Source of the DNA: Intoshia linei
Taxonomy: Eukaryota; Orthonectida; Rhopaluridae
Length of the DNA: 45,460 nt
NCBI GenBank assembly: GCA_001642005.1
Contig: LWCA01000165.1
Location: 1 to 45,460, forward strand
Reading direction: 5' to 3'
Below the pieces are notes generated by a model. It worked only from the letters and a program-made list of their open reading frames with translations, searched no databases and was not told the DNA's origin. Positions 10,660-24,200 of this stretch are shown one piece after another. The translations under genes were made by a program, and so were the position numbers. Within the stretch, counting starts at the first letter, position 1, and each line of letters starts with the position of its first letter.

Positions 10660-11855
10660 TATTCAAAAAAATTAAAAATATTTTTCTAGAATTCAGGCTA
10701 TTTATGACTATTTAGGGTTAAACTATAATGGTATTGTTTTTATTTATTTTATGGTAATACAGTCATTGTTCTTACATATATAAAGTAATAGTTGCTAAAA
10801 ATGTGTCTCTTTGAAATCATCTATCGAGATAAATTGACTTTTCAAAAATAAAAATTACAGTCAAATCTTTCTGGTGTAGAAAGTAAGATAAATTTTAATC
10901 TGAAAAATAGACACTTTCACAGTCAAACCCAAGTTAGCTTTTTTTATAAATGAAAAGAATTTTAGAATTTAAAAACTATAAATTCTGATACGGATTTTAG
11001 AAGCGTGAATATTATCATAAATTTCAACATCAAAACTTAAATTAATTTATTTTGAAGAATTTTAATATTTTAAAAATCACAAATTCGGCATTATTTTGAA
11101 AATTGAAAAAGCTGTCCATGAATTTCACATAAAAAATCACAACTAATATTCATATTTGGGACGTCCATTCCCTAGAGCAGGGTGCACAACCTTTCTATCC
11201 AATTCAGCCGCAAAGCTACTTTACTCATTGATCATACGCCCTACGGATACAAAAAATTTACTTTGACATTGAGAAAGTTTAAGTGTATTTTGAGAAAGTA
11301 GATAAAGTCGAAAATGTAACTTTTTGATAAAAATATATTTGAAATTGTCTTTGAAAACCATCTGATTTAAAATTTTTCAATTTGACGTAATATGGTATAT
11401 TGTATTGCACAATAAAGCAACCACAAAATTTAAATTTCATCATTTTAATGATTTCATTTAATGAATCATTTTAAAAAAGATGTTCATTGGTCATAGGTTC
11501 GATTATAAAGATTCGAAATATTTCGCGTCTTAACAATGCCAACAGTTTAACATGGTTTAACTACACAAATAATAATGTAAATTTTGTATTGGCCCAAAGA
11601 GGTCGATATTTCTATTATTGCGAACCATTATAAAAGGATATATTGCATAATCAGGGTCGGATCCAAGAAGTTAGTTAATGGAGTGCGAGCGAAGCAAACA
11701 ATATATTTAACTTCGCCGAAGGCGAAAACAATTTTAGGGGTCTCTTTTAATATCAAGTCGTCTAGTTTGGTTTTAAAGTGTCTCTTTTAATTTTATTTAA
11801 AGGTTTTTATACAATAGTTTCCAAATTTGTATTTTATTTCGCACAAATAAAAAAA
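10660..11855. other. Repeat-rich intergenic region
   Basis: About 10850-11160 is a partial copy of the dispersed repeat also found near 20.6, 26.8 and 44.0 kb. At 11180, 'cagggtgcacaacc' looks like the left end of a CAGGG-type hAT MITE whose right end I could not find. Around 11655-11735 is a short GC-richer patch ('gtcggatccaagaag', 'ttcgccgaaggcgaa') of unknown origin. No gene was found. Confidence 0.45.
11755..11766. repeat. 12-bp direct repeat, left of CLPX pseudogene
   Basis: AAGTCGTCTAGT here is repeated exactly at 13314-13325; with flanks it is 14 of 15 bases. The pair brackets the CLPX pseudogene and could be the target duplication of an inserted copy. No poly(A) tail precedes the right repeat, so this is tentative. 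Confidence 0.4.
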
Positions 11856-12893
11856 ATGATCAGCACAAAAAAAAGCAATATCTTTAAATACTTAAACAAA
11901 CATGTGATTAGCAAAAAATACGCAAAAAAGGTACTTTCGGTCGCCATTTACAACCACTACAAGCGACTAAATTACAAATCCAATAGTTTAAACATTAGAG
12001 ACGTTGTTCAGAAAGCAAACTCAGACAGAAATATTCATTTGGACGATTAATAATCGTCAAATTACAGGAAATATGTTACCGATCAAAAAACTGTCAGCTA
12101 CGCCTACATTTATTATTCAAAATGATCAAGATTCGTTAAAGCGTGATAGTAAAAGTAAAGAAATTGATAGTATTGACAAATCAAACATTCTTTTAATGGG
12201 TTCAACTGGCTCACGAAAAACTCTATTGGCTAAAATTCTTGCAAAATATCTACAAGTACCTTTTGCCATTTGTGATTGTATTTCTCTAACTCAAGCCGGT
12301 TATGTTGTAGAGGACATAGAGAGTGTCGTAGGAAAATTACTTTTTAGTGCAGATTATGATGTGAATATGGCTGAAAAGAGAATCATATTTTTGGACGAAG
12401 TTGACAAAATTGGCAGCGTGCCCGGTTTTAAAGAGACGTTGGGGCGAGGGCGTTCAACAAGGTATGCTGAAAATTCTTGAAGGTACCAAAGTTTCGTTTC
12501 CAGAAAGGTCATTAAACAGAAAACATAAATCAGAAATGTATTGTTGTAGACACCACTAATGTTCTTTTTGTTGCTTCAGGGGCATTTAATGTATTAGATA
12601 ATATTATTGAACGAAGAAAAAATATTAAGAAATTTGGTTTTAACGATTCAAAATTGGAAAAAGAAAGCGACACTTTAAAGATTCTGAACGATTACAATAA
12701 ACTGTTAAAACATGTTGAGCCATCTGATGTAATGGAATTTGGAATGATTCCAGAATTTGTTGGCCGTTTTCCAATATTAGCACCAGTTTATTTATTAAAT
12801 ATTGACATGCTTGTCAAAATATTGGTTGAACCTGAAAATTCTTTAATAAATCGATACAAATCTCTTTTTAAATTATATAAAGTATATACTTTA
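11856..12893 (+). pseudogene. CLPX (mitochondrial ClpX AAA+ unfoldase) pseudogene, frameshifted
   Basis: Fragments in different frames line up in order with [24 protein letters not shown] and YNHYKR, then [19 protein letters not shown] (Walker A), [35 protein letters not shown] (Walker B), [33 protein letters not shown], and [14 protein letters not shown]. The reading frame breaks near 12045, 12435 and 12537. The normally invariant Gly before the P-loop Lys is Arg (GSRKT), and YVGED has become YVVED. The mitochondrial presequence, zinc-binding domain and most of the C-terminal small domain are absent. There is no intron in the matched part. Three or more shifts plus a damaged P-loop argue for a dead copy, not sequencing error. 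A functional CLPX would be expected elsewhere in the genome. Confidence 0.88.
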
Positions 12894-13313
12894 TTAATGT
12901 AACTTCTACCTTTTTTAATATCTTGTGCAGTTAAACTACCCACTAAACATATTCAAACACCAAGGTTGGAAACATTTAAAAAAATTTAAAATTTTTCGTA
13001 TCAAATATTTTCAAAGGGTGACGCGCAATTTGTAGTGGAGAATAAGCCCAACTGTAATAATAATATGAAATACAAAAAATTGAGAACCACTAAATTGAAT
13101 TGGTTAATGTAATTAAAATATCATTTTTAATTAGTCTAATGTTTTCAATTTTAAAATTAATTAAATGTACCAATAAAAAATTTATTCTGACATGTGAATA
13201 AATTTATTCACAATAAATTGATTTTTATGAACAATTATAATGCTTCTCAGATTATCAATTTACTTTAATGATTTTTAATATTGACAAAAGCTACACTGTA
13301 GATGAAAATTATT

Positions 13314-13325
13314 AAGTCGTCTAGT
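13314..13325. repeat. 12-bp direct repeat, right of CLPX pseudogene
   Basis: This is the second copy of AAGTCGTCTAGT (see 11755-11766). Confidence 0.4.
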
Positions 13326-16300
13326 GAAAGGGTGGTGAACTGGAGACCTTCTGAGATATCTATACAATCTTCAACTCTTTTTTTAAAAATGTTAAAAAAT
13401 TGAAACATACCGTAATATGAATTATAAAACCACCCAATTCAATTTTACTAATTGTACTTTGAGGTTTTAATCTTACCACTACCAAGTATTCTACTGCTAC
13501 TACAAGTAATTTACTACAGTACCTTTTTAGTCTTCACATCAATTTAATACAGACGCTATTTACATTACTGGTATATACATATACTAGTTTGAATGTTATG
13601 TACTACTACGTACAAACAAAACCTAGCTCTGCCAAGGGCACATTTTTATTCTACCAAAAAAATTAATTCACGTTGAAAATCTAACTTAAAAATCCCACTA
13701 TTTACTATTATCAATCATTTAAAGGAGTGGTTCCCAAACTTGTTTCAGGTGGAACCGTCATACCACATTAATTTTTACTTTAAAGTGAATTATTCCATCT
13801 TAATTTTTTTTGTTAACATTTGCGTAAAGAATTTTAAAAACAATTGTTATCACATTTTTTTAATTTATTAGGCAGAATGTGTGTATAATATTAAAAATAA
13901 AGTAAAAACAGTCCAATCCTAAAAATTGTCATAAATAGCATAAATTCCTAAAAAAAGGGTAATTTGTGGTTTTGTGGCCCTAAACATATATTTTTTAAAT
14001 TTATGATAATATTTATGATTTTAAAATCTGTATCAGAGTATATATTTTTATAATCAATCAAATATTACATAGCATATTATATACATGTAAGTAAGGATAT
14101 TTCAGAATACCAGCAGCGCATTGCAAAAACCAATATAACGTTGTTACGTTTACCAAAAAGCTATGTTAAAAAAGTCTTTAAATTTGTTGGAGATGCGGCA
14201 ATTAAAAATTTAAGATTTAAAGTCAAAAACGTTTCAATAGCCTAGATCTACAAATTACTACAAATTTACGTTAAATTTTTTCTAAATTTTCAAAATGTAA
14301 TTTTAAAGAGAGAATGGTTAGATTTTGATTAACATATTTATTATATTCATTTATCTACATTACAGGAAAACAACGTGATTCATATGAACCCTAGATCTAT
14401 AAAAATATTGAGATTATTGAGGGATCATGCAACTACTATTTTTTTATCTTTGTAAAGTAAAATTGTAATTGTATGCAAGGACAGCTTAAACCTTACACAA
14501 CATAAAATTTAAATGTTGTTTTTACTATTTTTTTTAAAAATATTTAAATTTTTCATTAAATAAGTCGAATTGTTAACGTGCCATAGGATAATATTTAAGC
14601 TAGACTGAGGTTTTATTAACATATAAATCAGAACCTTTAGAAAACAGTTAATTTTCTTACTATAAAAAGTATATTTCCGAAGAATATTTTGTCCATTTTC
14701 TAAATTTACAAAAATGGAATAAAAAAGTCTTTATTTTAATTTATCTACGCATTGATCCAAAAAATATATAAATGGCATCGATGCATTGCTCGAGTAATAT
14801 AATAGCGGATATTATTGGAAAATATACAATTTATAAAAAAGAGTCTCGTGATGGGAATCCTATTCATAATTTCCTGGCATCATAATTATGGGAATTTAAT
14901 TGTATAATGTAAAAATATTTATCTCGTCGCGATGAACGAGAGTCATCTCAGATGACCGATGCATCAGTCAAAACTTTGTCAATTTAAAATCTGCTGTAAC
15001 TGCAAGATTTTAATAAATATAAACAAAACAATAAAATTATAAAATTAAAACTAATTTTATTATGACCCCGACGGATTAATACTTTTTATACAGAACATTA
15101 CAATGTGATAATTCCAGTATAGGAATTTTTGTCATGTAATGTAAATTTTAAATTTGTATCACTTAAATTCACCTTGGTTAACATTTTCTTACATAAAGGG
15201 TAATTTCACACTAATGAAAAATATCTAATGTTTACAGTATTTAATGAATAACTAGCTACCTAAAATGTTTCGTCATATTTTAAAGTTAATTTAGTTAGAA
15301 TTTTTTAGTTCAATTTAAGTTTAATATTAATACCTAAATTTATATTAGTTTATCCCTAAAACTAGTTTAAAATATACCATTATTTTCAGCAAATATAAGA
15401 ATCACCAACATTTAATCAAACAAGATAAAAATGAATATTAAGTAGTACATTGACATGTTTGCTTTTTAATATTACATGAATATAGCAGGGATGATTAAGT
15501 TGTCTTCTAATCATCTAATAAGACCCAAATATAATTTTTTTTAAGGTAAAAGTGCCGCTCTATTGTAGATTAATTTCAATATTTAAAAAATCTATACAAC
15601 GTAAAAAATATTCTACCTAATCCAGTATCCGGTTTTGTTGTACGATTTTTGGTTAGGGTTGTACGAGTGCATTGACTTATTAAGGTACAGTCGTATTCGC
15701 GGTGAATAACACTTATTGCAACTTAATTATTCAACATTTTGCAAATATGGAATAATTAAAATGCCTATAATTTAACAAAATACAATCAGGCCTCTTAATA
15801 CCGTCACTATATTATCATTATTTTATTAATGACTGCCTATTTCAAATGTTCCCAAACAGTGCACCGCGATGGTTTTAAAATTTTATAACACAACATTTCC
15901 ACCTTGAGATAAGTGTAATTATTACCGAGTAACCATTGGAACAGTGATTCTTAGCCTGTGCGCCATGAGTAGTGTTAAGGTGCACTTTTTAGACACTTTA
16001 TAATAAAAAAAATGTTTTTTTATTTATTATTTAAAAAATTTTTTATAAATTAAGTTTTACATTGACAATTCTCTGATGAACATTTTTTAATGTACTATTG
16101 AATATAATAATGTATTTATGTTTAATAATATGATCAAAACCTTAAATATGAATACATTGCATCATACACCAAAAGTTGTTTACTAAATTTAAGTTAACCA
16201 AATAAAAGTATTTTTTTATTATTATCATGATTTTAAATTTTAATATTTTCGAATATCAATGTGCTTTTTCTTATCAAAATTTAAGGTGCACCCAAAATTT

Positions 16301-18240
16301 GTATGTATTTCACAAGTGTTCCCTGAAGTAAAAAAAAATTAAAAAGCAGTGAATTGGAGTGATGTTTTTGAAAACAATTTAACATAATGACTACTAATAC
16401 TCCATGATAAAGTTCCATATTGTCTTTACATCATTAATCATCACTGCTTGAAATCTTAACCTACAATCAGTTTTCAAGAATTTGACATAAAAGTGATTAA
16501 ATAGAATAAAGTTGAGAATTCAAGATTTTATAAACTGTCAATCTAGAATGTAGTTCCAAGAATGTAGGTATCGTAATTAATTATTATTATTTAATAAATA
16601 CGATAGTGTATAATACAACAATGTAATCCCATTTAATATGAACGATTCAGAAAGGTACATTAATACTAATGTTAACAAATATCGAATGTCTCGCCCAGAT
16701 TATTTTTTTAAATGGAAAAAAACGAATTCGTTTTTGAACCAATTATGCAAATTCTACGTGTATTGTATTCATGATACAAACTTACAACGCGGGTATTAAT
16801 ACATTGACATTATTAAAAGGTATCAAAAGCATACAAAATAAAATTGACTAAATGATATAAGAATTTTGATAGTTAACACATATACATTACCTTTTAAAAA
16901 GCGGTAAAAATTCAATTAACAAAATAACTCTAAAAGATAAAAATATAAGACATGCGTATATAATAAATGATACAATTCCGCTGAATTAGTTATTTGATTA
17001 AAAATCAATAGAAATTCAAGGACACTATTTAAAACTTAAAGCAGCGTCGAATTAAAGTAAACTTTTAAAAATAATATTGGATCCAATATTAATAAATTGT
17101 TGAATTTGTGGTTCAAAAAAATTTGAAGCAAGCAGAGTTAAGTTTAAAAAGGTAGAAATATAAAATTATTATAAAAATAAAAATTACTTGTTCAACTAGG
17201 GTTGATATCAAATTGAATTGTCTATAATTAAAATTAAATCATATAAAAAGTAATAAAGATAAAAAATACATTAATCGGAACAAACAAGAAAATTGTTTCT
17301 GAAACGAATAATAGAATGCAAGAAAATGTAAAAATATGGCGGTGAATGTATTGTTTTGTTGTACTGAGCCATATTACTTAATTTTGTTTATTCCATTTCT
17401 AAGAGTACCTTTCAAACACCCAAATCAAATTAGATGAAGCATTGTTAAAATCAGAAAAATCTTACATATTTAAATTCCTGTTTAAATGACATTGCAACTT
17501 TTTATGCATTGAATGCACCTTAAATTAATTATAAATGTAAGCTTCAATTCAATTAAACGACACCTTTAACTAGTTCTACGCAGAAAAAATCACAAAACTA
17601 GTGTTTCAACATTTCTCATTAAATCCACAATTAGACATTCGAAAAACCACCATTAAAAAATTTGAACCCAGACGGCAACTTAAACAAAACAGTCTTAACC
17701 ATCAAACAAAATTACCTCAATTGGGATACTTGAATTAGAAATATTAATCAAATGCAGTAGGAATGTGAATAAATAAATTGACTTTTATTCCTAAGACAGA
17801 TGTGAGTGTATTTGTAAAGCAGTTTTAATTTTTTCCTAAAACAGACTAAATGACGACAAAATGTTTCATTAACATGTAATTACTCAGTACTATATAATTT
17901 TGAATAAAAATTATCACACCAACACGATGGTTTTTCAATATTTGCAATTAAGCTGTCAATTTCCATTTTTCAATAATTATCAAATGGTAGTGCATAATTA
18001 TAATCTTGTTCAATAAATTATATAACCATTTGTATATATTACAAAAACTACCTAATACGTTATTAAAAGATGTATTTCATATTCGAAAATTTCAAACTTG
18101 TAATCATTCTCGTGAAATGAAATATATTTAACGACCCAAAAAGTTAAACCAACAAGTATCATATATGTATATCATCTATCAAGTATCGAAATTATAGTGT
18201 GAAATTTACTCCAATTCGTTAAATGTACATAAAACAAGTG

Positions 18241-18246
18241 TTTATT
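18241..18246 (-). terminator. Poly(A) signal AATAAA of PDCL3-like gene
   Basis: On the plus strand this reads TTTATT; it lies 25 bp after the stop codon, implying a very short 3' UTR. Confidence 0.7.
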
Positions 18247-18271
18247 TGTTGAAATTATTTTGTTACATTAA

Positions 18272-21200
18272 TTAATCTTCATAATCTGAATCAGAGCTTT
18301 GTGAACTTAACAAATTAATTTTCAAAACTTTTTTGATTGACAAGAATTTTTCAAAATCTTTAAAGGAAGGAACTGTGTTGTGCCAATTTGATAGTGATAT
18401 ACTTTTGTCAATCATTTCACCATTTTTATAGAAAAATAATGTCGGCAGGTTGTTTTTTCGGTAGTTTTCGATTGTAGAATCCGAGTTACCAATCACAAAC
18501 TGTTTAATACATTATTATTTAGGTTATTAATTTAATATTTTAAAATTATAATTAATTCATAATTTAGTAGAATAAAGTCTTTTATACAATAATTCATTTA
18601 TTATAATGTTATTTATAGATATTTGTAAATGATAAGTCATTTTTATTGAAATACAAATCTTAATATTGATTTCGTTAAAACTAGCATAAGTTTTACGATA
18701 TTTACAAAAAATTGGTAACATGCAAAATATAAAACAATTTTTCCAATTGACAGAAACTTAAAGTTAAAACTTAAACTTATTAGTTTAGTTGTATGTAACT
18801 ACAGAAATGACAGGTATTAATATTTAAATATTAATTAATCCTTTAACTACGAGATATATTTTTAAATTTTTTTTAGAATGTAAAAATTATAATTCATATT
18901 TGCATATTATCTTATTCTTAAGCAGAAATTTTTTTCAGTGATATAATACAGACTTACATGTAAATATATAAAACCTTAAACAATAATATTCTTGTAAATA
19001 ACATAAAAAATATATCCTAAAACACAATAAAACAAATTTTACATTAATCTGGAGGGCACCCGAAAATAAAAATTTTGCGAAAACGATGGAGTGTCATATA
19101 ATGTGATAATTATGACATAGCTCCTAGTCACCTGTCCAAGATTATTAGCTTGACATTTTAATTTTTTTACTGCTCAATTTAGAAATATGGGCCGCATTTT
19201 AAAAAACTTAGTCTAATTCTCATGAAGAATGTCTCGGTACGGTAGGTTTGCCTCTGCATGTAATCCTCATTTAAAAATATACTAATGTAATAGTGTTATG
19301 TACGTCTGAGTTATTTAAATTATTGTCGAAGCAGCGGAATGAATAATTATCTAGTAAAAAATATCTTCAAATTGGGAAAATTTGTGGCCAAACAAATATT
19401 TTCAGATTAAATCAAAATGTAAATCAAAACATACACAAAAACTAATAATTGAAAATTTTTAATCAGTCTCATTGAATTGTAGATCCCATTAAGGAAGATT
19501 GTTTACACGACACTGTAAATATTCATTATTTATTATGATTGAAAAATAAAAAAATAATTTTTTTTTGCAAAGTAAATTGACTAATTAAGTGTAAATTCAT
19601 TTTTTAAATACATAATAAAATATTCCATTTTGAAATCATTATTCAAATATGTAATTACTTTTTAAATAAAAATGCTTTTTTGATTTTAAGCATTTATCTA
19701 AAAAAATGAAATAGTTAAATTTTTAACACCCTCAAAAATGTTTAATCTAGTTTTTGGGGTTAATTATGGGAAATTCAAACATCATTAAAAACTAAAATAA
19801 ATAGGTTAGAAATAAATTTATAAAAACAAAATGGCCCACAAAGCATAATCAACCCATCAAAGGAATTACCAACATAATAATCCATAGAAAATAAATTAAA
19901 GCCGATTATACATAAAATAAAATTATATTTTAAATTTTGTTATTTTAAGAGCCTTCAAAATGTGTGTATCCACTGATGTATTTTGAAATATCAAGGATAT
20001 TATTATGTTTTCCAACATCTTACATAAATTAACGAACATAAAACCAAGAATTAACAAGTTTTTACCTAATCCCCAGGTGAAAGAATCACAAATAAATAAA
20101 AATTAAATATCTTTTTTCTATTATTATTTATTTTATAAAAATTATAGTTCATTCTATCATAGGATGCGCTCATTTAGAAATTTATGAATTATGATGGAAT
20201 AGGCGTTGGTTTAAAAACGTTAAGAACCCATAGTATATATTATATACAATGGTCAGTTTAATCAGATTTTTGTATTTATTGTACAGAAAAACCTTTCCCC
20301 AAACCTTTTTTTCCCCCAACAAGTATGTATAATTATTTAATATAATATAATATATTTCCATAACAGTAAGTATAGTTTACTTACATAATAATTTTTTCAT
20401 TTTTAAATAACGTTAATAATTTTTTAATTGCTTCCAAGTTTTGAGAAACGATGCATTATATTAACATTAAATAATAAAAAAACCTTAACATGAGGATATT
20501 TTTCTACCAATAATTTAAAATATTCATTAAATGTTGTGCAAGCTCTTATGCTAGATAAAAATAATCAATTAACATTAATAAAACTCATACATTTTTAACA
20601 ATGATTTAAAATATAAATATAAAGGCCACATACTAAAATGTGTATTCTAGTAATTTTAGAAAAAACCCAATTTTCCTTTTTAAAATAATTAAATCTGCCC
20701 TAAAATTTAAAAACATACTTTATGGATGCATTGGAAATTAGTTAACATTGTCTGTAAATCTCAACCTCAGAAATTTACATCTTCATGGTAAAAACCCCAA
20801 ATTACCCTTTGTTTTAACTATAAATGGTCTTAAAATTTTATAAAACATAAATTCTGGGACAGCTAAATCAAAATAGTCCTATAGTTTTAATAAAAATTAC
20901 AGCTGATACACTCAAAAAATTTCAATCTGACAAATTGACGTCTTCACTGTCAAAAAAAATACTTGATTATTCATTTTTTTTATTTAGAAATTATTTTATT
21001 AACAAAAAATTTCAAATAATTAATGATCCTAGAATTAAAAAAAGAAAGAAAACATTATTCTGATACAGCTTATTCCATTTGATATAGATTCAAAATTTCA
21101 ACCCAGAAATCTACGCATTCCCGGCGAAAACTAACTTAAAGTCAGGCAGCCTCAGGCTAGTCTAGAATAAAACAATATTTACATTATTAGTTGTCCTTTT

Positions 21201-24200
21201 TGTAATCATTAAATGAAACGTTTTACCTCATTCCCTTCCAAGAAGCCTTGATGGTATATTTTCTACCATATATCTGGCTTCTTAATCTAGGAAACGATAC
21301 ATTTTTTGAGAAATCTTATACATATTCTGCATAAAAATCAAAATTATAATAAATAAAAAAAATGAAAAAGGAAAATTTTAAAAAAATAAAAGGTAATTTC
21401 CATTAAATTGAAGTTATTCTTTCATAAACAAAAACTATTAAAAATTGAAATGTAAAACACCAAAAAGTAGAGCCATTGAACAGAATTACAAAATTGAATA
21501 AATAGTACTGACCTGTCATCATAGACATGAACCACAACATTAACATCCTTGGGAGCTTGGTTGATTTCAGAAACATACGTATCCTTGGTAATTTCGTAAA
21601 CTTTGGTAAAAATTAAACGATTAGTTTTGCTTCTTAATTCCTTCATCCGTTGTTCCCTACAGTCACATGTAGAAATTGTAAAATGTAAATATATAAAAAA
21701 CCTAACATGATATATCATACTCGAGACCCATAAAAAAATTATCTAGCAAAATCTACCAAAAGAAATCTCGGATATATTAAGTTCGGTCTGTCTTCAAAAT
21801 CGAATAAACTGAAAAAATATAAATTATTGAAAAATAATCGAGTAAATTGTGTATTTTTATTTTGACGCGACATAATATGATTAACCGCAAGGTTACAAGT
21901 TTAGAAATTATAATCTAAGTAATCCTTAATCCAACATTAAATTTTTTTACCCATACCAAAATTAGCTATAAATATAAATACGTGTATAGAAAATTGTGGA
22001 TATTGTGAATAACTATAAATGTACAAAGTCTGTCAAAAATGAAGCATCCATTTTAAAATAATAAAATATTTTATTTTACAGTAACAAATATCAAAACACA
22101 TAATTATACAAATATAGTGTTATACATATTTCGCCAATTTCCACTTCACATCAAGTTACAATGTACGTGGAAAATTATTAAAAAAAATTGATATTGACAA
22201 TTAAATTATATTCATAACTTTAGTAAACCAAGATTTTTTTACTTTTATATCACAGATGGTAGATAGGGGAGATAAAACCGAATGCGAACTGTGTTTTCGT
22301 TCTATCGTTTTTTGAAATTACAATAAAAAATTTATTTTTTTTTAAATTTTGAAAGACGGAAAAGTATAAAATAGTGGTAGGGTATTCATTGATTTCAGCC
22401 GATTAGAGAAAAACTTCAAAATTTTCAACTCTATGGAGCTAAAAACCGATATAAATTATTTATTTATTTCTATAATTAAAATTCGCAGTTGATAAGCGAA
22501 GGGTTTCCAAATTATTATAAGTCAAGTTATAATATTGGTCGATTTTTCGCGAATTTTATGTTTTAAAAAAATACCCCTTCAACTAAGAATTTCCCATGAC
22601 ATCAGAAAATTTTTGTATATGGAAAAAAATAATTAATATTAACATTATAAATTCAAAATCGTTGCAGCACCTAGCGCGTCACATTAAAATGTCCCGCTTT
22701 TACCGCTTTAAAATATGTTGTAAAACAAAGACCATAATGCAAGTTATACAGTATAGCGTTGATAAATTATTTTTACCGATACATTAGATAAAATTTTTCA
22801 TCATCATCACAAATGTTGTCCTCAATTTCATTTAATTCTTTAAAATTCATCTTGTCCATTTTTTTAGCTGAATTTAAAAAATATATAAAATCTCATACAG
22901 CGGTTCCCCACTTTCCATTAGGCGTGATATAATTGAATACCGTGGTAAAGTACACTGGTATATAAAGGTTAAAATGTTTTCTCAATATTTAGTAAATTTT
23001 TATCAATTTTTGTACTAATACTTACGTGTTAACTATGAATAAAAAATATACGAAAAAAACTAAACTAAACTAAAATTTAAACAATCTGGACTCAAAATTG
23101 AAATGAATAGAACCCGACCTCGCATGTTGAAAGTTCTTTACATGGCACTAGTAACATTATTCTCATTCTGTCCTGTAACACGCTCCAATATAAAATAAAA
23201 ACTACGGATCGGATCGGATCAAATTTCCAAAAAGCTAAAATTATTTAATTTGTACGTTAGCTAGTACGACGAAATGCAGTGCATCATCATGAATTTGTCC
23301 TTTTTATTCAAAAAAGTAGTTAAATATTATATTGCCAGCTATTCTGCGTGTAAACTATCACTATAAGCCCTGGGGTTCTGAAAGTTTTTTCATTTTGGTA
23401 CACCTTAATTTTATTAAACATAAATGTGAATAAAATCTAATTTTTTAGTTATAACAAAAAAGTGGTAATCTGAGTTTCGATTGTGAAAGTACAGTTTTTT
23501 GGGATGCGATTTATACTATCACATAATTATTTTTTATAAAATTTTAGGACTTTTTATGTGACTTCATAAAAATATTTTTATGCATATATAAATTTCGGAA
23601 AATGAAATTTTCTATATTGCATCACTCTTGAAAACCTGTATTAGAAATTTTGAATTTCAGCACAGTTCATTTGTAAAATAAACAATAACAAAAACACACG
23701 CCATCATTCAATTTAAAATAATATAGTTGTAAAGCAGTGGTTTTCAAATTTCAAAAGATTTATTTTTTTAGAGCCCACAAGAAATATGAAGTATATAACT
23801 TATGAAAAAATTAAAGGTTTTTTCTAACAATATTTGTTAAAATCGTTTTTTCAAAAAAATATTGGAAAAAAATGATATTTTCTATAATGCAGGTTGGTAA
23901 AATTTGATTTTTTATTTTGGTTTTTGGATTAAGAAGTTGTTAATCATATGATTTGGTCAAATCTGATTTTTCAAAAAAATAATGGAAAAAGTGGATTTTT
24001 CCATTAAATTAGGTTAGTAAAATTGGATTTTTTGTTGTGGGTTTTGGATTAACAATTGTTGCTCATAAGATTTGGTAAAATCGGATATTTACAAAATTAT
24101 ATAGACAAAAGTTGATGAAATTTTTTTATATTTTATTTGAATTTCACGGAGCCCCAGGACACCTAATCGGGAACCACTGCTGTAAATTGATATATATTTA

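Larger units (their letters stand above)
12894..18271. other. About 5.4 kb with no recognisable gene
   Basis: No long reading frame or known domain is seen on either strand. Repeat traces include a hAT-like left end at 13728 ('gagtggttcccaaact'), a fragment of the dispersed repeat near 13960-14050 (minus orientation), and a MITE-like left end at 15955 ('cagtgattcttagcctg') with related 'aaggtgcac' motifs at 15979 and 16285. A short inverted repeat, GTCATC-tca-GATGAC, is near 14942. The right end carries the 3' UTR of the PDCL3-like gene. Confidence 0.5.

Noticed and set aside
11856-12893. CLPX as a functional gene with introns
   Set aside because: The frame breaks are not flanked by usable GT-AG pairs, and the P-loop is damaged.
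14942-14956. GTCATC-tca-GATGAC palindrome as a regulatory site
   Set aside because: A single short inverted repeat far from any recognised gene; no supporting context.
21735-21815. Possible extra PDCL3 exon (minus, acceptor near 21812)
   Set aside because: Its phase does not fit between exons 3 and 4, which already join perfectly, and its translation has no family match.
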